Part shown: positions 8,404-16,372 of the stretch, piece by piece
Layout: every line of letters starts with the position of its first letter
Numbering within the stretch: position 1 is the first letter of the stretch
DNA from: Aeromonas rivipollensis
Lineage (GTDB): Bacteria; Pseudomonadota; Gammaproteobacteria; Enterobacterales; Aeromonadaceae
Assembly: GCF_037811135.1 (NCBI RefSeq)
Contig: NZ_CP149130.1
Location: forward strand, 571,001 to 635,000
DNA length: 64,000 bases
Direction: 5' to 3'
Position numbers and translations under genes: made by a program
Notes under the pieces: model-generated
What the model was told of the DNA's origin: nothing
What the model saw: only the letters and a program-made list of their open reading frames with translations
Databases searched by the model: none

Positions 8404-8994
8404 ATGACCCTCTCCGGATTTCAAGGCCTGGTCTTCGACCTCGACGGCACCCTGGTGGACTCCATGCCCCTGCACCTGGCCGCCTGGGAGCATACCGCCC
8501 GCGAGTTTGGCTTTCAGTTCGATGCCGACTGGTTTTATGAGCTGGGTGGCATGCCCAGTCGCAAGATAGCCTTGCTGGTGGCCGAGGTGCAGCAGATAGC
8601 GCTGGATCCGCTGGTGGTGACGCGTTGCAAGACGGAGCACTACGTGGCCAACCTGCACAAGGCGACCCCCTTCCCGGCCATGCTGGATCTGGTCAGGCGC
8701 TATCACGGCCTCATCCCCATGGGCATAGGCACTGGTTCACCCCGCATCAATGCCGAGGCCGTGCTGCGCAATACCGGGCTGGATCGCTACTTCTCCGTGG
8801 TGGTGACCGCCGACGATGTGGAGCTGCACAAACCCCATCCGGATACCTTCCTGCTGGTGGCACAGCGACTCGGGGTCGAGCCTGAGGGTTGTCTGGTGTT
8901 CGAGGACACCGGCATAGGGGCACAGGCCGGTGAGGCCGCGGGCATGCGGGTGTGCATGGTCAAGGAAGGGAAGCCGGTCGGATTGACCTACTGA
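8404..8994 (+). CDS. HAD hydrolase, YqaB/beta-phosphoglucomutase-like phosphatase
   Basis: The protein is 196 residues of the HAD superfamily. Motif I is VFDLDGTLVDS at about 10-20 with nucleophile and acid/base aspartates. Motif II is GIGTGSP near 108. Motif III lysine is in HKPHPDTF near 141. Motif IV is VFEDTGIGAQAG near 165. The order and cap position match the YqaB group (fructose-1-phosphate and related sugar phosphate phosphatases). It is a stand-alone gene; a TAGAAT-like -10 occurs about 35 bases upstream. Exact substrate cannot be read from sequence. Confidence 0.85.
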   Translation: MTLSGFQGLVFDLDGTLVDSMPLHLAAWEHTAREFGFQFDADWFYELGGMPSRKIALLVAEVQQIALDPLVVTRCKTEHYVANLHKATPFPAMLDLVRRYHGLIPMGIGTGSPRINAEAVLRNTGLDRYFSVVVTADDVELHKPHPDTFLLVAQRLGVEPEGCLVFEDTGIGAQAGEAAGMRVCMVKEGKPVGLTY

Positions 8995-9033
8995 GAAAAC
9001 GGGCTGGTCATCGAGGCCGCCTGGGGGAGAAGA

Positions 9034-9071
9034 CCCACTCTCATACGGGACAGGCATGACATGAGAGTGGG
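9034..9071 (-). terminator. hairpin downstream of the Hfq-like gene
   Basis: An 11-base perfect stem CCCACTCTCAT/ATGAGAGTGGG has a 16-base loop and lies 59 bases past the Hfq-like stop codon. The T tract after it is weak (TCTTCTCC). It is therefore a likely but imperfect terminator. Confidence 0.5.
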
Positions 9072-9129
9072 GATGCGCGTCGTCACAGATTGACGCAGCG
9101 GCAAGCTCAGAGCGAGGAGGAGGCGAGCA

Positions 9130-9489
9130 TCACTGCTCGCTGCTACCGCCCTGATTGTCGTCATAACGGCTCGGGCCGCCGTGGGGACGCGGGGCCATGG
9201 AGACCCGTGGCTTGCGGGCGCGCTGGATGCTGACCGCCGGGCGACCTGAGTGCATGGCGATGGTGGAGATCTTGGCCTTGTAGACCAGTTGCTGATTGCC
9301 ATGGGCATCGGTCAACAGCACGCTGTACTGGTCGAAGCCGCTGATGGTCCCCTCCAGCTTGATGCCGCTCACCAGGAAGATGGCGACCTGACTGCGGTTC
9401 TTGCGCAACCAGTTGAGGGCAGAATCTTGCCCGTTCCCAAGAGAGAAGGCCTGCTCGATAGTGGAGTAGCTTGGGGATTCAGTTGTCAT
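9130..9489 (-). CDS. Hfq-like Sm-fold RNA-binding protein (divergent paralogue)
   Basis: The protein is 119 residues. Residues about 20-80 align with Hfq. They include the N-terminal helix (QDSALNWLRKNR, keeping the Q and D of the proximal face), Sm1 (VAIFLVSGIKLEGTISGFDQYSVLL, with GIKL and FDQ) and Sm2 (VYKAKISTI). Hfq normally has YKHAIS, so the conserved histidine is replaced and a lysine moved one place. The loop between Sm1 and Sm2 is two residues longer. The C-terminal tail (about 85-119) is Arg/Pro/Gly-rich. Canonical hfq normally sits beside miaA and hflX, which are absent here, so this is probably a second copy. It has its own promoter at 9524-9552 and a hairpin after it. Family membership is clear; the function is inferred. 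Confidence 0.85.
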   Translation of the reverse strand: MTTESPSYSTIEQAFSLGNGQDSALNWLRKNRSQVAIFLVSGIKLEGTISGFDQYSVLLTDAHGNQQLVYKAKISTIAMHSGRPAVSIQRARKPRVSMAPRPHGGPSRYDDNQGGSSEQ

Positions 9490-9523
9490 AAATTATTGTC
9501 CCGCGGAAAAAAAGTGGCGTTTG

Positions 9524-9552
9524 ATTGTGCTAAATGGTCACAGGCTTGTCAA
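9524..9552 (-). promoter_or_regulatory. predicted promoter of the Hfq-like gene
   Basis: On the minus strand, a perfect -35 TTGACA (9547-9552) lies 17 bases from CACAAT (9524-9529). That places the transcription start about 30 bases before the ATG at 9489. Confidence 0.6.
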
Positions 9553-9813
9553 AGTCATTCTCACCCCGCCGCCAAAGCATCGGTGAACAGGGGCTGATGT
9601 GCATGGGCTTGCGCAAATCTGCAGATAAATATGCCCCTTTTCCCTGGGGCCTGGGTCGAGCGATGCCAACAGGCCCTCTTTCCAGATCGCGCCCCATGCC
9701 CATGTATCTCGCGTCCCTTAAGGCCCTGTACATGAACAGGGCTGGTGGTTAGCGGCGGTGGCTGCAATAATTGGCGCCTCTGGCCGTTCTCGGCCTCATG
9801 CTGGGGTCCTATC
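9553..9813. other. intergenic region between the Hfq-like gene and pqiA
   Basis: I see no convincing gene here. A 7-base stem GCCCTGT/ACAGGGC at 9723-9742 lies just before the pqiA reading frame and has no T tract. The pqiA promoter must lie in this stretch, but I cannot point to good -10 and -35 boxes. A short open frame at 9534-9752 has no start signals or coding character. Confidence 0.4.
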
Positions 9814-11085
9814 TTGTATCCGGTTTCACACCAACACCCAATTACCTATACCCATGACGCGACCGCGTGCGAAGAGTGTGACCTGCTGGTGCCGGCCACC
9901 GCGCTGGCCGTGGGGGAGACGAGCAGTTGTCCCCGTTGCGGTCACACCCTGAGTGCGCACCTGCCGCAACAGGAGCGCAGGCCCATCGCCTATGGCTTTG
10001 CGGCGCTCATCATGTTCGTGCTCTCCAACGCCTTCACCTTCATGTCCTTCTCGGCCAAGGGAGTGGGGCAGGAGATGACCTTCCTGCAGTGCATCACCAC
10101 CCTGGTGGATCAGGGCTATCTGTTTCTGGGGGCCGTGCTGAGCCTGACCCTGATCGGCCTGCCACTGGTCTATATCGGCTCCATCATGCTGGTGCTCTGG
10201 CGGCTCGACAAGGATCTGCACAGCAATGCCCTGCGCTCCCTCGGCCGACTGCTGTGCCGGATCAAACCCTGGCTGATGGTGGATGTCTTCCTCATCGGGG
10301 TGCTCATCTCCCTGGTCAAGCTGATGGGCATGGCGGACGTCAAGATGGGGCTCTCGTTCTGGGCCTTCGTGGGCTACACGGTGCTGCTGATCAAGATGAT
10401 CTCGTCCCTGGACCGGATGTGGTTGTGGCAGCGGCTGTTCGGCCCGACCGAGGCGAGGGAGCTGGATCCCGAGGCCAGTGCCCTGGCGTGCGGGCTGGTG
10501 GGTTGCCACATCTGCGGCGCGCTCAATGACGGCGATGCCCACAGCTGCTCGCGCTGCGGCGATCATCTCCATCACCGCAAACCGGGCGGCCTGAACCGCA
10601 CCTGGGCACTGCTCATCACCTCGGTGATCCTCTATATCCCAGCCAATCTCTATCCCATCATGGACACCGTCTTTCTGGGGGACGACAGCCCCTCGACCAT
10701 CATGGGTGGTGTGGTGTTGCTCTGGGCCATGGGCTCCTACCCCATAGCAGCGGTGATCTTCTTTGCCAGCGTGGTGGTGCCCCTGGTGAAGATACTGGCA
10801 CTGCTGTGGCTCTGCTACATGGTGCAGCGTGGCCGGGTCGGTTCTCCCCTTGGCAAGCTCAAGCTCTATCGCATGACCGAATTTGTGGGACGTTGGTCGA
10901 TGATCGACGTCTTCGTGGTGGCCATATTGGCTGGCCTCATCCGGCTCGATAATCTGATGACCATCTACCCGGGCCCCGCGGCCATTGCTTTTGCCGGGGT
11001 CGTTTTGATCACCATGGTGGCCGCCATGAGTTTCGATTCCCGCCTGATCTGGGATTTACAACAAGGAGAGCGCGAACGTGAGTGA
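9814..11085 (+). CDS. pqiA: paraquat-inducible protein A, membrane subunit of the Pqi lipid transporter
   Basis: PqiA is the inner-membrane partner of the PqiB MCE tunnel, which moves lipids between inner and outer membranes. The protein has two tandem PqiA domains. Each begins with a zinc-ribbon pair (CEECD and CPRCGH near the start; CHICG and CSRCGDH near residue 230-245) followed by four membrane segments. The start is uncertain: there is no in-frame ATG before the first zinc ribbon. TTG 9814 with GGGG upstream is preferred; GTG 9745 would add 23 residues of atypical sequence. It overlaps pqiB by 8 bases, so the three pqi genes form one operon. Confidence 0.9.
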   Translation: MYPVSHQHPITYTHDATACEECDLLVPATALAVGETSSCPRCGHTLSAHLPQQERRPIAYGFAALIMFVLSNAFTFMSFSAKGVGQEMTFLQCITTLVDQGYLFLGAVLSLTLIGLPLVYIGSIMLVLWRLDKDLHSNALRSLGRLLCRIKPWLMVDVFLIGVLISLVKLMGMADVKMGLSFWAFVGYTVLLIKMISSLDRMWLWQRLFGPTEARELDPEASALACGLVGCHICGALNDGDAHSCSRCGDHLHHRKPGGLNRTWALLITSVILYIPANLYPIMDTVFLGDDSPSTIMGGVVLLWAMGSYPIAAVIFFASVVVPLVKILALLWLCYMVQRGRVGSPLGKLKLYRMTEFVGRWSMIDVFVVAILAGLIRLDNLMTIYPGPAAIAFAGVVLITMVAAMSFDSRLIWDLQQGERERE

Positions 11086-12724
11086 GCGTAAGACGAGGTG
11101 GAAACCGGGCTCTGACTTTATGAGCTCGGCCGCCGCTATCTGGATGGTGCCACTGCTGGCGCTGTTCATCGGCGCCTGGATGCTGTTCCAGCACTGGTAT
11201 TCACAAGGCCCCAGTTTCACACTGACGGTCGCCACCGCCGAGGGCATAGTGGCGGGCAAGACGGTGATCCGCTCCCGTGAGGTGGAAGTGGGTCGCATCG
11301 AGGCGGTGGAGCTTAGCGATGACTACAGCCATGCGGTGCTCAAGGCCCGTCTGACCAATGCCGCCGCCGGCATGCTCAAGAAGGACAGCCAGTTCTGGGT
11401 GGTCAAACCCAGGGTCGGGCGGGAAGGGGTGTCGGGTCTTGGCACCCTGCTCTCCGGGGCCTACATCGAACTCGCCCCGGGCAAGAAGGGCAAGGCGCGC
11501 GGTGAATACGCCATGCTGGACAAGCCGCCGCTCGCCTCGGTGGACGCCAAGGGGCTGAGGCTCTCCCTCAGCAGCCGTGATGCGCGTGCACTGGGGATTG
11601 GCTCCCCCATCAGCTATCAGGGCTTCACCATAGGCCAGATAGAGGAGGCCAAGTTCCTGCCCGAGAAGAGCGAGATGCAATACCAGCTCTTCATCAACGC
11701 CCCCTACGACATCCTGGTGAGCAGCAACTCCCGCTTCTGGTTGACGCCGGGCTTCGAGGTCTCCATGAGCAGCGAGGGGATGAAGGTGAAGATGGACTCG
11801 CTGGAGAGTCTGCTGGACGGCGGCATCACCATGGGGCTGCCGCCTGGCTGGACACCCGGTGAGCCTGTCAAGCAGATGGACAGCTTCACCCTGTTCCAGG
11901 ACGAGGCAAGCGTGCTGGCCGGTAGTCTGGATCAGTTCATCGACTACGTCTTCCTGTTCGAGGACAACGTGGGTGGCCTGCACCCCGGGGCGGCGGTGCA
12001 GTACCGCGGCATCCGGGTCGGCACCGTCATCTCTGCCCCCTACCTCATCGACGACAAGGGGGTGCAGATCTTCAAGAGCCGGCAGATCCCCGTGCTGGCT
12101 CGCATCGAGGTACAGCGCCTCTCCCATCGCTACGCCAATGCGGAGCGGGAGCAGTGGCGTGCCCTGTTCAGCAAGCAGTTCAAGGAGGGATTGCGGGCCA
12201 GCCTCAAGACGTCCAGCCTGCTGACCGGGGGCAAGGTGGTGGATCTCAACTTCTATCCGGATGCCCCTGCCTATGAGCCCATCAAGCTGGCAGGCTATCA
12301 GGTGTTCCCGACAGTGCAGGCCGGGCTGGATCAGATAGAGCGCAAGGTGAACCTCATCCTCGACAAGTTCGTCGACATGGACATGGCCACCACGCTGACG
12401 CAGGTGAATACCACCCTGGCGACCCTGGACAAGACCCTCAAGCACATCAAGGCCGTGAGTGCCAATCTGGAGCAGTTCACCGGTCAGCGTTCGACCCAGC
12501 AGTTGCCCGAGTCGCTCAACCAGAGTCTCAAGCAGCTGCAGGAGACTCTGCAGACCTATGATGCCGGTTCCCAGACCAACCAGGAGCTGCGTCAGTCGGT
12601 GCAGTCTCTCAATCAGCTGATGGGGGAGTTGCAACCCCTGGTCCATTCACTGAACGAGCAGCCCAGTTCGCTGATCTTCGACCGCTCCCGTCCCCGGGAC
12701 CCTGAGCCCAAGCGAGGAAAATGA
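11078..12724 (+). CDS. pqiB: intermembrane transport protein PqiB (three MCE domains)
   Basis: PqiB forms a periplasm-spanning hexameric syringe that carries lipids between the membranes. The protein is 548 residues, the usual length. There is one N-terminal membrane anchor (about 18-38), then three MCE/MlaD domains beginning near residues 45, 160 and 290. Each contains the GxxVxxxGxxVGxI-type pattern (GKTVIRSREVEVGRI, GSPISYQGFTIGQI, GAAVQYRGIRVGTV). A long C-terminal helical region (about 430-530) forms the coiled-coil needle. It overlaps pqiA at its start and pqiC by 4 bases at its end. Confidence 0.95.
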   Translation: MSERKTRWKPGSDFMSSAAAIWMVPLLALFIGAWMLFQHWYSQGPSFTLTVATAEGIVAGKTVIRSREVEVGRIEAVELSDDYSHAVLKARLTNAAAGMLKKDSQFWVVKPRVGREGVSGLGTLLSGAYIELAPGKKGKARGEYAMLDKPPLASVDAKGLRLSLSSRDARALGIGSPISYQGFTIGQIEEAKFLPEKSEMQYQLFINAPYDILVSSNSRFWLTPGFEVSMSSEGMKVKMDSLESLLDGGITMGLPPGWTPGEPVKQMDSFTLFQDEASVLAGSLDQFIDYVFLFEDNVGGLHPGAAVQYRGIRVGTVISAPYLIDDKGVQIFKSRQIPVLARIEVQRLSHRYANAEREQWRALFSKQFKEGLRASLKTSSLLTGGKVVDLNFYPDAPAYEPIKLAGYQVFPTVQAGLDQIERKVNLILDKFVDMDMATTLTQVNTTLATLDKTLKHIKAVSANLEQFTGQRSTQQLPESLNQSLKQLQETLQTYDAGSQTNQELRQSVQSLNQLMGELQPLVHSLNEQPSSLIFDRSRPRDPEPKRGK

Positions 12725-13293
12725 TGAAAAAACGGATGATGGCCCTGGCCTTGCTGGGCCTGCTGGCGGGATGCAGCGCCGCCCCGACGGCACTGCACTA
12801 CTACTCGCTGGATGCGGAGATCCCCCAGTCGAACGGCGTCACGGCGCAGCCCCAGCACCAGCTGGTGCTGCGTCCCGTCGTCCTCTCTGGCCAGCTGGAT
12901 CGGATGAGTCTGGTCTATCAGCTGGAGGGCAAGGAGCTGCACTTTGCCGAGTACCATCGCTGGGCGGGGTCGCTGGATGCCCAGCTGAACCAGCTCACCC
13001 TCAATGGCCTCTCCAGCCGGTTGCCGGGCTGGGTAGTGCGCCAGGACGGTGCCCGCAAGGGGCCAGTCCTGAGCATCTCGGTCGAACGCTTCCAGGGACG
13101 GCACGATGGTCGGGCCTTGTTGAGCGGCCGCTGGCGCTTGCTGACGGAGGAGGGGGTGGTGCTGCGGGACGTGCCCTTCCAGCAGGAGCGGGTCTTGCCG
13201 GCCGATGGTTATGGCACCCTGGTCGACGAACTGGGACAGGGTTGGCAGCTACTGCTCGATCAGATAGCGGCGGATGTGCGCACCCGTGGCTGA
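12721..13293 (+). CDS. pqiC: PqiC-type outer-membrane lipoprotein (ABC-type transport auxiliary domain)
   Basis: The protein is 190 residues with a lipoprotein signal. The lipobox LLAGC places the acylated cysteine at residue 18, with S at +2, which favours outer-membrane sorting. The mature part is the ABC-type transport auxiliary (DUF330) fold that docks the PqiB needle at the outer membrane. Its ATG overlaps the pqiB stop. It is the last gene of pqiABC and is followed by a bidirectional terminator. Confidence 0.93.
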   Translation: MMKKRMMALALLGLLAGCSAAPTALHYYSLDAEIPQSNGVTAQPQHQLVLRPVVLSGQLDRMSLVYQLEGKELHFAEYHRWAGSLDAQLNQLTLNGLSSRLPGWVVRQDGARKGPVLSISVERFQGRHDGRALLSGRWRLLTEEGVVLRDVPFQQERVLPADGYGTLVDELGQGWQLLLDQIAADVRTRG

Positions 13294-13305
13294 ACGGGAC
13301 AATGA

Positions 13306-13333
13306 AAAACGGGAGGCCTAGGCCTCCCGTTTT
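13306..13333. terminator. bidirectional terminator between pqiC and ompA
   Basis: AAAACGGGAGGCC pairs with its complement as a near-perfect 28-base palindrome with A and T tails on both sides. It serves the convergent pqiABC and ompA transcripts. Confidence 0.88.
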
Positions 13334-13350
13334 GTTGTCTGACGCTGGGG

Positions 13351-14382
13351 TTATTGCTGAACTTCCGATACCCCTTGTACCTTGACCTCTACCCGGCGAT
13401 CCGGGGCCAGGCAGACGATCAGCTCGCGTCTGGACTGGCTGGTGCAGCTTTCACCCGTGACAGGCGAGCTTTCGCCACGCCCTTCCACGTTGACCTTGCC
13501 GGCAGGCAGTCCCTTGCCAACCAGATAGTCGGCGACTGTCTGTGCGCGCTGCTCGGACAGCTTCTGGTTATAGGCATCGGAGCCGAGGCGGTCGGTATAG
13601 CCGATTACGGTGGCCGAGCCATCCTTGGGTCTGGCTTCCTCTATCTGGGTATAGAGGGTATCCAGCGCCTGACCAGCTTCCGGCTTGAGGGTGGACTTGT
13701 TGAAGTCAAACAGTACATCCGAGCTCAGGGTGAACTGCTTGTCGACCACCACGGGCTCGGGAGCCGGGGCTGGCGCTACGACCGGCATGGCCGGCGGGAC
13801 CTGGCCGAAGCGATAGACGGCGGCCAGCGAGAGCAGGCCGTTGTCCATGCGCAGGCCGGTGTCCTCACGACTGCCGTAAGGGGTGCTGTATTGGTACTCG
13901 AGGCGGGCTGCCCAGTCCAGGTTGAAGGCGTACTCGGCGCCAAGCGCACCGACGAAGGTGAAGTCGTTGTCGTTGTCCAGCTTGTCGCTGCTGGTCCAGC
14001 CGTAACCACCACCGACGCGACCGTAGAGATCCAGATTGTCAGCTACCGGGAAGCCGAGCTTCAGGGTCAGCTGTGCCAGCTGCGCCTCGACATCGTCGTT
14101 GAAGACGGCGCCATTCCGGGTGCCGTTGTATTTGAGCTTGCCAAGGTAGTCGTAACCGAGCTCGATCCCAAGGTTCTGGTTGATCTGGTAACCGGCGAAG
14201 GCACCGGCGCCCACTTCATCGTCATCCTTGTCTTCGGTGGAGATGCTGTTGCTCTCGTCGACGCCGTAGAAGTTGGACCAACCCAGTTTGGCACCGCCAT
14301 ACCAGGTATTGTCTTGTCCGGCTGCCTGAGCGTTGGCCGCAAGCAAGCCTGAAACCAGCAAGGTAATCAGTGTTTTGTTCAT
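13351..14382 (-). CDS. ompA: OmpA-family outer membrane porin
   Basis: The protein is 343 residues. The signal peptide is 1-20 (cleavage after ANAQA). An eight-stranded OmpA barrel follows (about 21-195, beginning DNTWYGGAKLGW). A Pro/Ala hinge lies near 200-215. The C-terminal OmpA/MotB domain has FDFNKSTLKPE and NQKLSEQRA for non-covalent peptidoglycan binding. Two cysteines near the C-terminus (SCTSQSRRELIVC) can form the conserved periplasmic disulphide. ATG 14382 is chosen because AGAGG lies 7 bases upstream and a signal peptide begins there. Many Aeromonas carry two tandem ompA genes; only one is present here. A long AT-rich leader (14383-14637) precedes it, as for ompA mRNAs elsewhere. 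Confidence 0.94.
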   Translation of the reverse strand: MNKTLITLLVSGLLAANAQAAGQDNTWYGGAKLGWSNFYGVDESNSISTEDKDDDEVGAGAFAGYQINQNLGIELGYDYLGKLKYNGTRNGAVFNDDVEAQLAQLTLKLGFPVADNLDLYGRVGGGYGWTSSDKLDNDNDFTFVGALGAEYAFNLDWAARLEYQYSTPYGSREDTGLRMDNGLLSLAAVYRFGQVPPAMPVVAPAPAPEPVVVDKQFTLSSDVLFDFNKSTLKPEAGQALDTLYTQIEEARPKDGSATVIGYTDRLGSDAYNQKLSEQRAQTVADYLVGKGLPAGKVNVEGRGESSPVTGESCTSQSRRELIVCLAPDRRVEVKVQGVSEVQQ

Positions 14383-14637
14383 ATGAAGCCTCTGCAATTT
14401 GTCTGTGGGAGAGATCGAATGGATATCGCCTCGCCTCGTGGGTTGGGCCTTTTTCGAGCCGCAACTCGCTTAAAAGTAGCTCGCTTTTTTAAAATCACAA
14501 GCAACTGATATAAAACATATTGTGATAACAATGTGCACCATAGAGGCGTCGGCTGATGGCGGTGGGGGCATGACCCAATTCTGTGATGGGAGTCATATGA
14601 ATTTTGTCTTATCGTTGTGGGAAACAACTGACTCCAA
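14383..14637 (-). promoter_or_regulatory. ompA promoter and 5' leader region
   Basis: This gene-free region is noticeably more AT-rich than its neighbours, with several TATA-like and TTGTTATC-like stretches around 14480-14530. It must hold the ompA promoter and untranslated leader. I cannot fix the exact -10 and -35 by eye. Confidence 0.4.
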
Positions 14638-14666
14638 TAAAGAGGCCGACGGAAAGTCGGCCTTTT
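14638..14666 (-). terminator. terminator of the acyltransferase gene
   Basis: The stem GGCCGAC/GTCGGCC with a TTTCC-type loop is followed on the minus strand by TCTTTATT. It lies 16 bases past the stop codon. Confidence 0.8.
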
Positions 14667-14681
14667 GCATCTGCCTGCCCA

Positions 14682-15689
14682 TCACTGGGGGATGAACTCG
14701 TACTCCCGTTCGATGAAGGTGGCGGCGCGCTCGCTCAGGGCGGCGTGCACGGCCGTAGTCGGGTGGACCTGATCCCAGAACATCTTGCCTTCACAGTTGA
14801 GCTCGCTGGCGCTGCGGCGAGCCATCGGACTGGCAACGGCCTGAGCTAGCAAGGGGTTGCCGGCGATGGCGAGGCGTTCCTGCGCATTGAAGGGGGCAAG
14901 CTGGCTGTCGGTGGCGGCGCTGCGGGACGAGAACGGCTTCCACACATAGCCGCCGCCGTAGCAGGCGTTTTCTGTGTCGCTCAGACCGAAGTTCTGCGGA
15001 TCCCGCAGCATCTCGGCGAACTGCTTGTCGATCTCGAACAGCTTCACCATGCCGGTAGGGGCCAGCTGGCGTGCCAGATTCAGCAACAGCTCGTTGTGAT
15101 AGCGGGAGACATGGCTGGCCGCCTCCACCACCTTCTGACTGCGGGCCGACGGGTTCTGGCCCAGATCCGGCAGGTTGAACAGCAGGATCTGTTTTGCCCC
15201 ATGGAGCACCATGCGGTTGGCCGAGTCACTGATGACGTCGCGCACCCGCCTGGCGTCCAGCTCGGTATTCCAGCCATAGGCCAGATAGTCGTTGGCGCCG
15301 ACCCAGAGGATCACCAGATCGTCCGGCTTGAAGCTGTCCTTCTCCAGGAACTGGGTGATCTCATAGTCCAGATTGTTGATGACCTGGTACTTGGGGTTCC
15401 AGGAGATCTTGTTGTAGGCCACGGCAGTGGCGCCCCCCTCCGCCTCGTTGACTATTTTCAACCCCGGGAACGGCTGGGTCAGCCGCTCCAGCCAGACGGG
15501 GCCGTTGGAGAAGCGGCCCTGGTAGTAGGGCGGGCTGGAGGGGAGATAACCGCGCATCTTGCCGTACATCTTGCCGGTGTCGGAGAGGCTGTCGCCGAAC
15601 ATCACTATGCGGGAGAAGGGGGGACGCGTCTCGGCGGCATGGGCCGTCAGGGCGAAGAGCCCCAGTAAACACAGAAGCAATTTGTTCAT
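14682..15689 (-). CDS. glycerophospholipid:cholesterol acyltransferase (GCAT), secreted GDSL lipase
   Basis: GCAT is the well-studied Aeromonas extracellular lipase/acyltransferase that hydrolyses membrane phospholipids and transfers the acyl chain to cholesterol. It is a T2SS substrate. The precursor is 335 residues with an 18-residue signal peptide ending AHA. The nucleophile is S34 of the precursor, in FGDSLSD, which equals Ser16 of the mature enzyme. The GANDYL block and the DQVHPT block near the C-terminus supply the oxyanion Asn and the catalytic Asp and His. ATG 15689 is used because the signal peptide begins there; a frame to 15797 is upstream noise. The exe secretion genes that would export it lie elsewhere in this window. 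Confidence 0.95.
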   Translation of the reverse strand: MNKLLLCLLGLFALTAHAAETRPPFSRIVMFGDSLSDTGKMYGKMRGYLPSSPPYYQGRFSNGPVWLERLTQPFPGLKIVNEAEGGATAVAYNKISWNPKYQVINNLDYEITQFLEKDSFKPDDLVILWVGANDYLAYGWNTELDARRVRDVISDSANRMVLHGAKQILLFNLPDLGQNPSARSQKVVEAASHVSRYHNELLLNLARQLAPTGMVKLFEIDKQFAEMLRDPQNFGLSDTENACYGGGYVWKPFSSRSAATDSQLAPFNAQERLAIAGNPLLAQAVASPMARRSASELNCEGKMFWDQVHPTTAVHAALSERAATFIEREYEFIPQ

Positions 15690-15927
15690 CTTGCTGTTCT
15701 CATTGAGTGGATGCAGGCGCTGCCTGCGGGCTGTTCCTCGAAGGCAAGGGGCTGGGGACCCCTGTTGCCAGGCTGAACGGTATCCACTCGAATACAATCT
15801 TGCAGCAAGCCATGAGCATTAAATCGATTGCGGTCACACTGGTCTCCCCTGGATGGGGGAGGCTTCACGTTTGTTTCACGCCAGCCCGGGCAAGATGCCT
15901 GCATACCCCAATGACAGGAGCGTGAAA

Positions 15928-16308
15928 ATGAACAAAGCAAAGGTTATCGGCCTGGTGGCCCTGATGTCCGTCTCTTCTTTCGCCATGGCTGCCTACACTG
16001 GCCCCCAGGAGCAGAACAAGGTCTCGGTCGCGCAGTTGAAAGATGTGGCAGATGATCAGTGGGTGACCCTGGAAGGCAAGCTGGTCAAGCACCTTGGCGG
16101 CGAGAACTACAGCTTCCGCGATGAGAGCGGCGAAGTGGAAGTGGAAGTTGATGGGGACGTGTGGCGCGGCGTCGAAGTGGGCCCGAACGACCTGATCCGC
16201 ATCCGCGGCGAGGTTGACCACAGCTGGAACAAGACAGAGGTAGAGGTCGAGCACCTGGAGAAGGTCGGTGCCGCTCCCCAGAGCAAGGGCGGCTTTATCG
16301 CCAAGTAA
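15928..16308 (+). CDS. YgiW/YdeI-family periplasmic OB-fold stress protein
   Basis: The protein is 126 residues with a 21-residue signal peptide (cleavage after SFAMA), so it is periplasmic. The mature part is a BOF (bacterial OB-fold) domain. It includes VTLEGKLVKHLGGENYSFRDESGEVEVEVD and the ending IRGEVDHSWNKTEVEVEHLEKV. E. coli relatives YgiW and YdeI are linked to peroxide and cationic stress tolerance and bind small cationic molecules. AGGAG lies 8 bases before ATG 15928. It is a single-gene unit with a strong terminator. Confidence 0.88.
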   Translation: MNKAKVIGLVALMSVSSFAMAAYTGPQEQNKVSVAQLKDVADDQWVTLEGKLVKHLGGENYSFRDESGEVEVEVDGDVWRGVEVGPNDLIRIRGEVDHSWNKTEVEVEHLEKVGAAPQSKGGFIAK

Positions 16309-16328
16309 GTTCGCAGACCATGCAGGCA

Positions 16329-16362
16329 GCAAGGGCGCTACATAAGCGCCCTTGCTGTTTTT
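16329..16362 (+). terminator. terminator of the YgiW-like gene
   Basis: The ten-base stem GCAAGGGCGC/GCGCCCTTGC has a TACATAA loop and is followed by TGTTTTT on the plus strand. mltC converges from the other side. Confidence 0.88.
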
Positions 16363-16372
16363 GTGGCTGCCG

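Noticed and set aside
9534-9752. 72-codon plus-strand frame before pqiA
   Set aside because: It has no start site, and it runs over the promoter of the Hfq-like gene.
14682-15797. Longer start for the acyltransferase gene
   Set aside because: The extension precedes a clear signal peptide beginning at 15689 and would block export.
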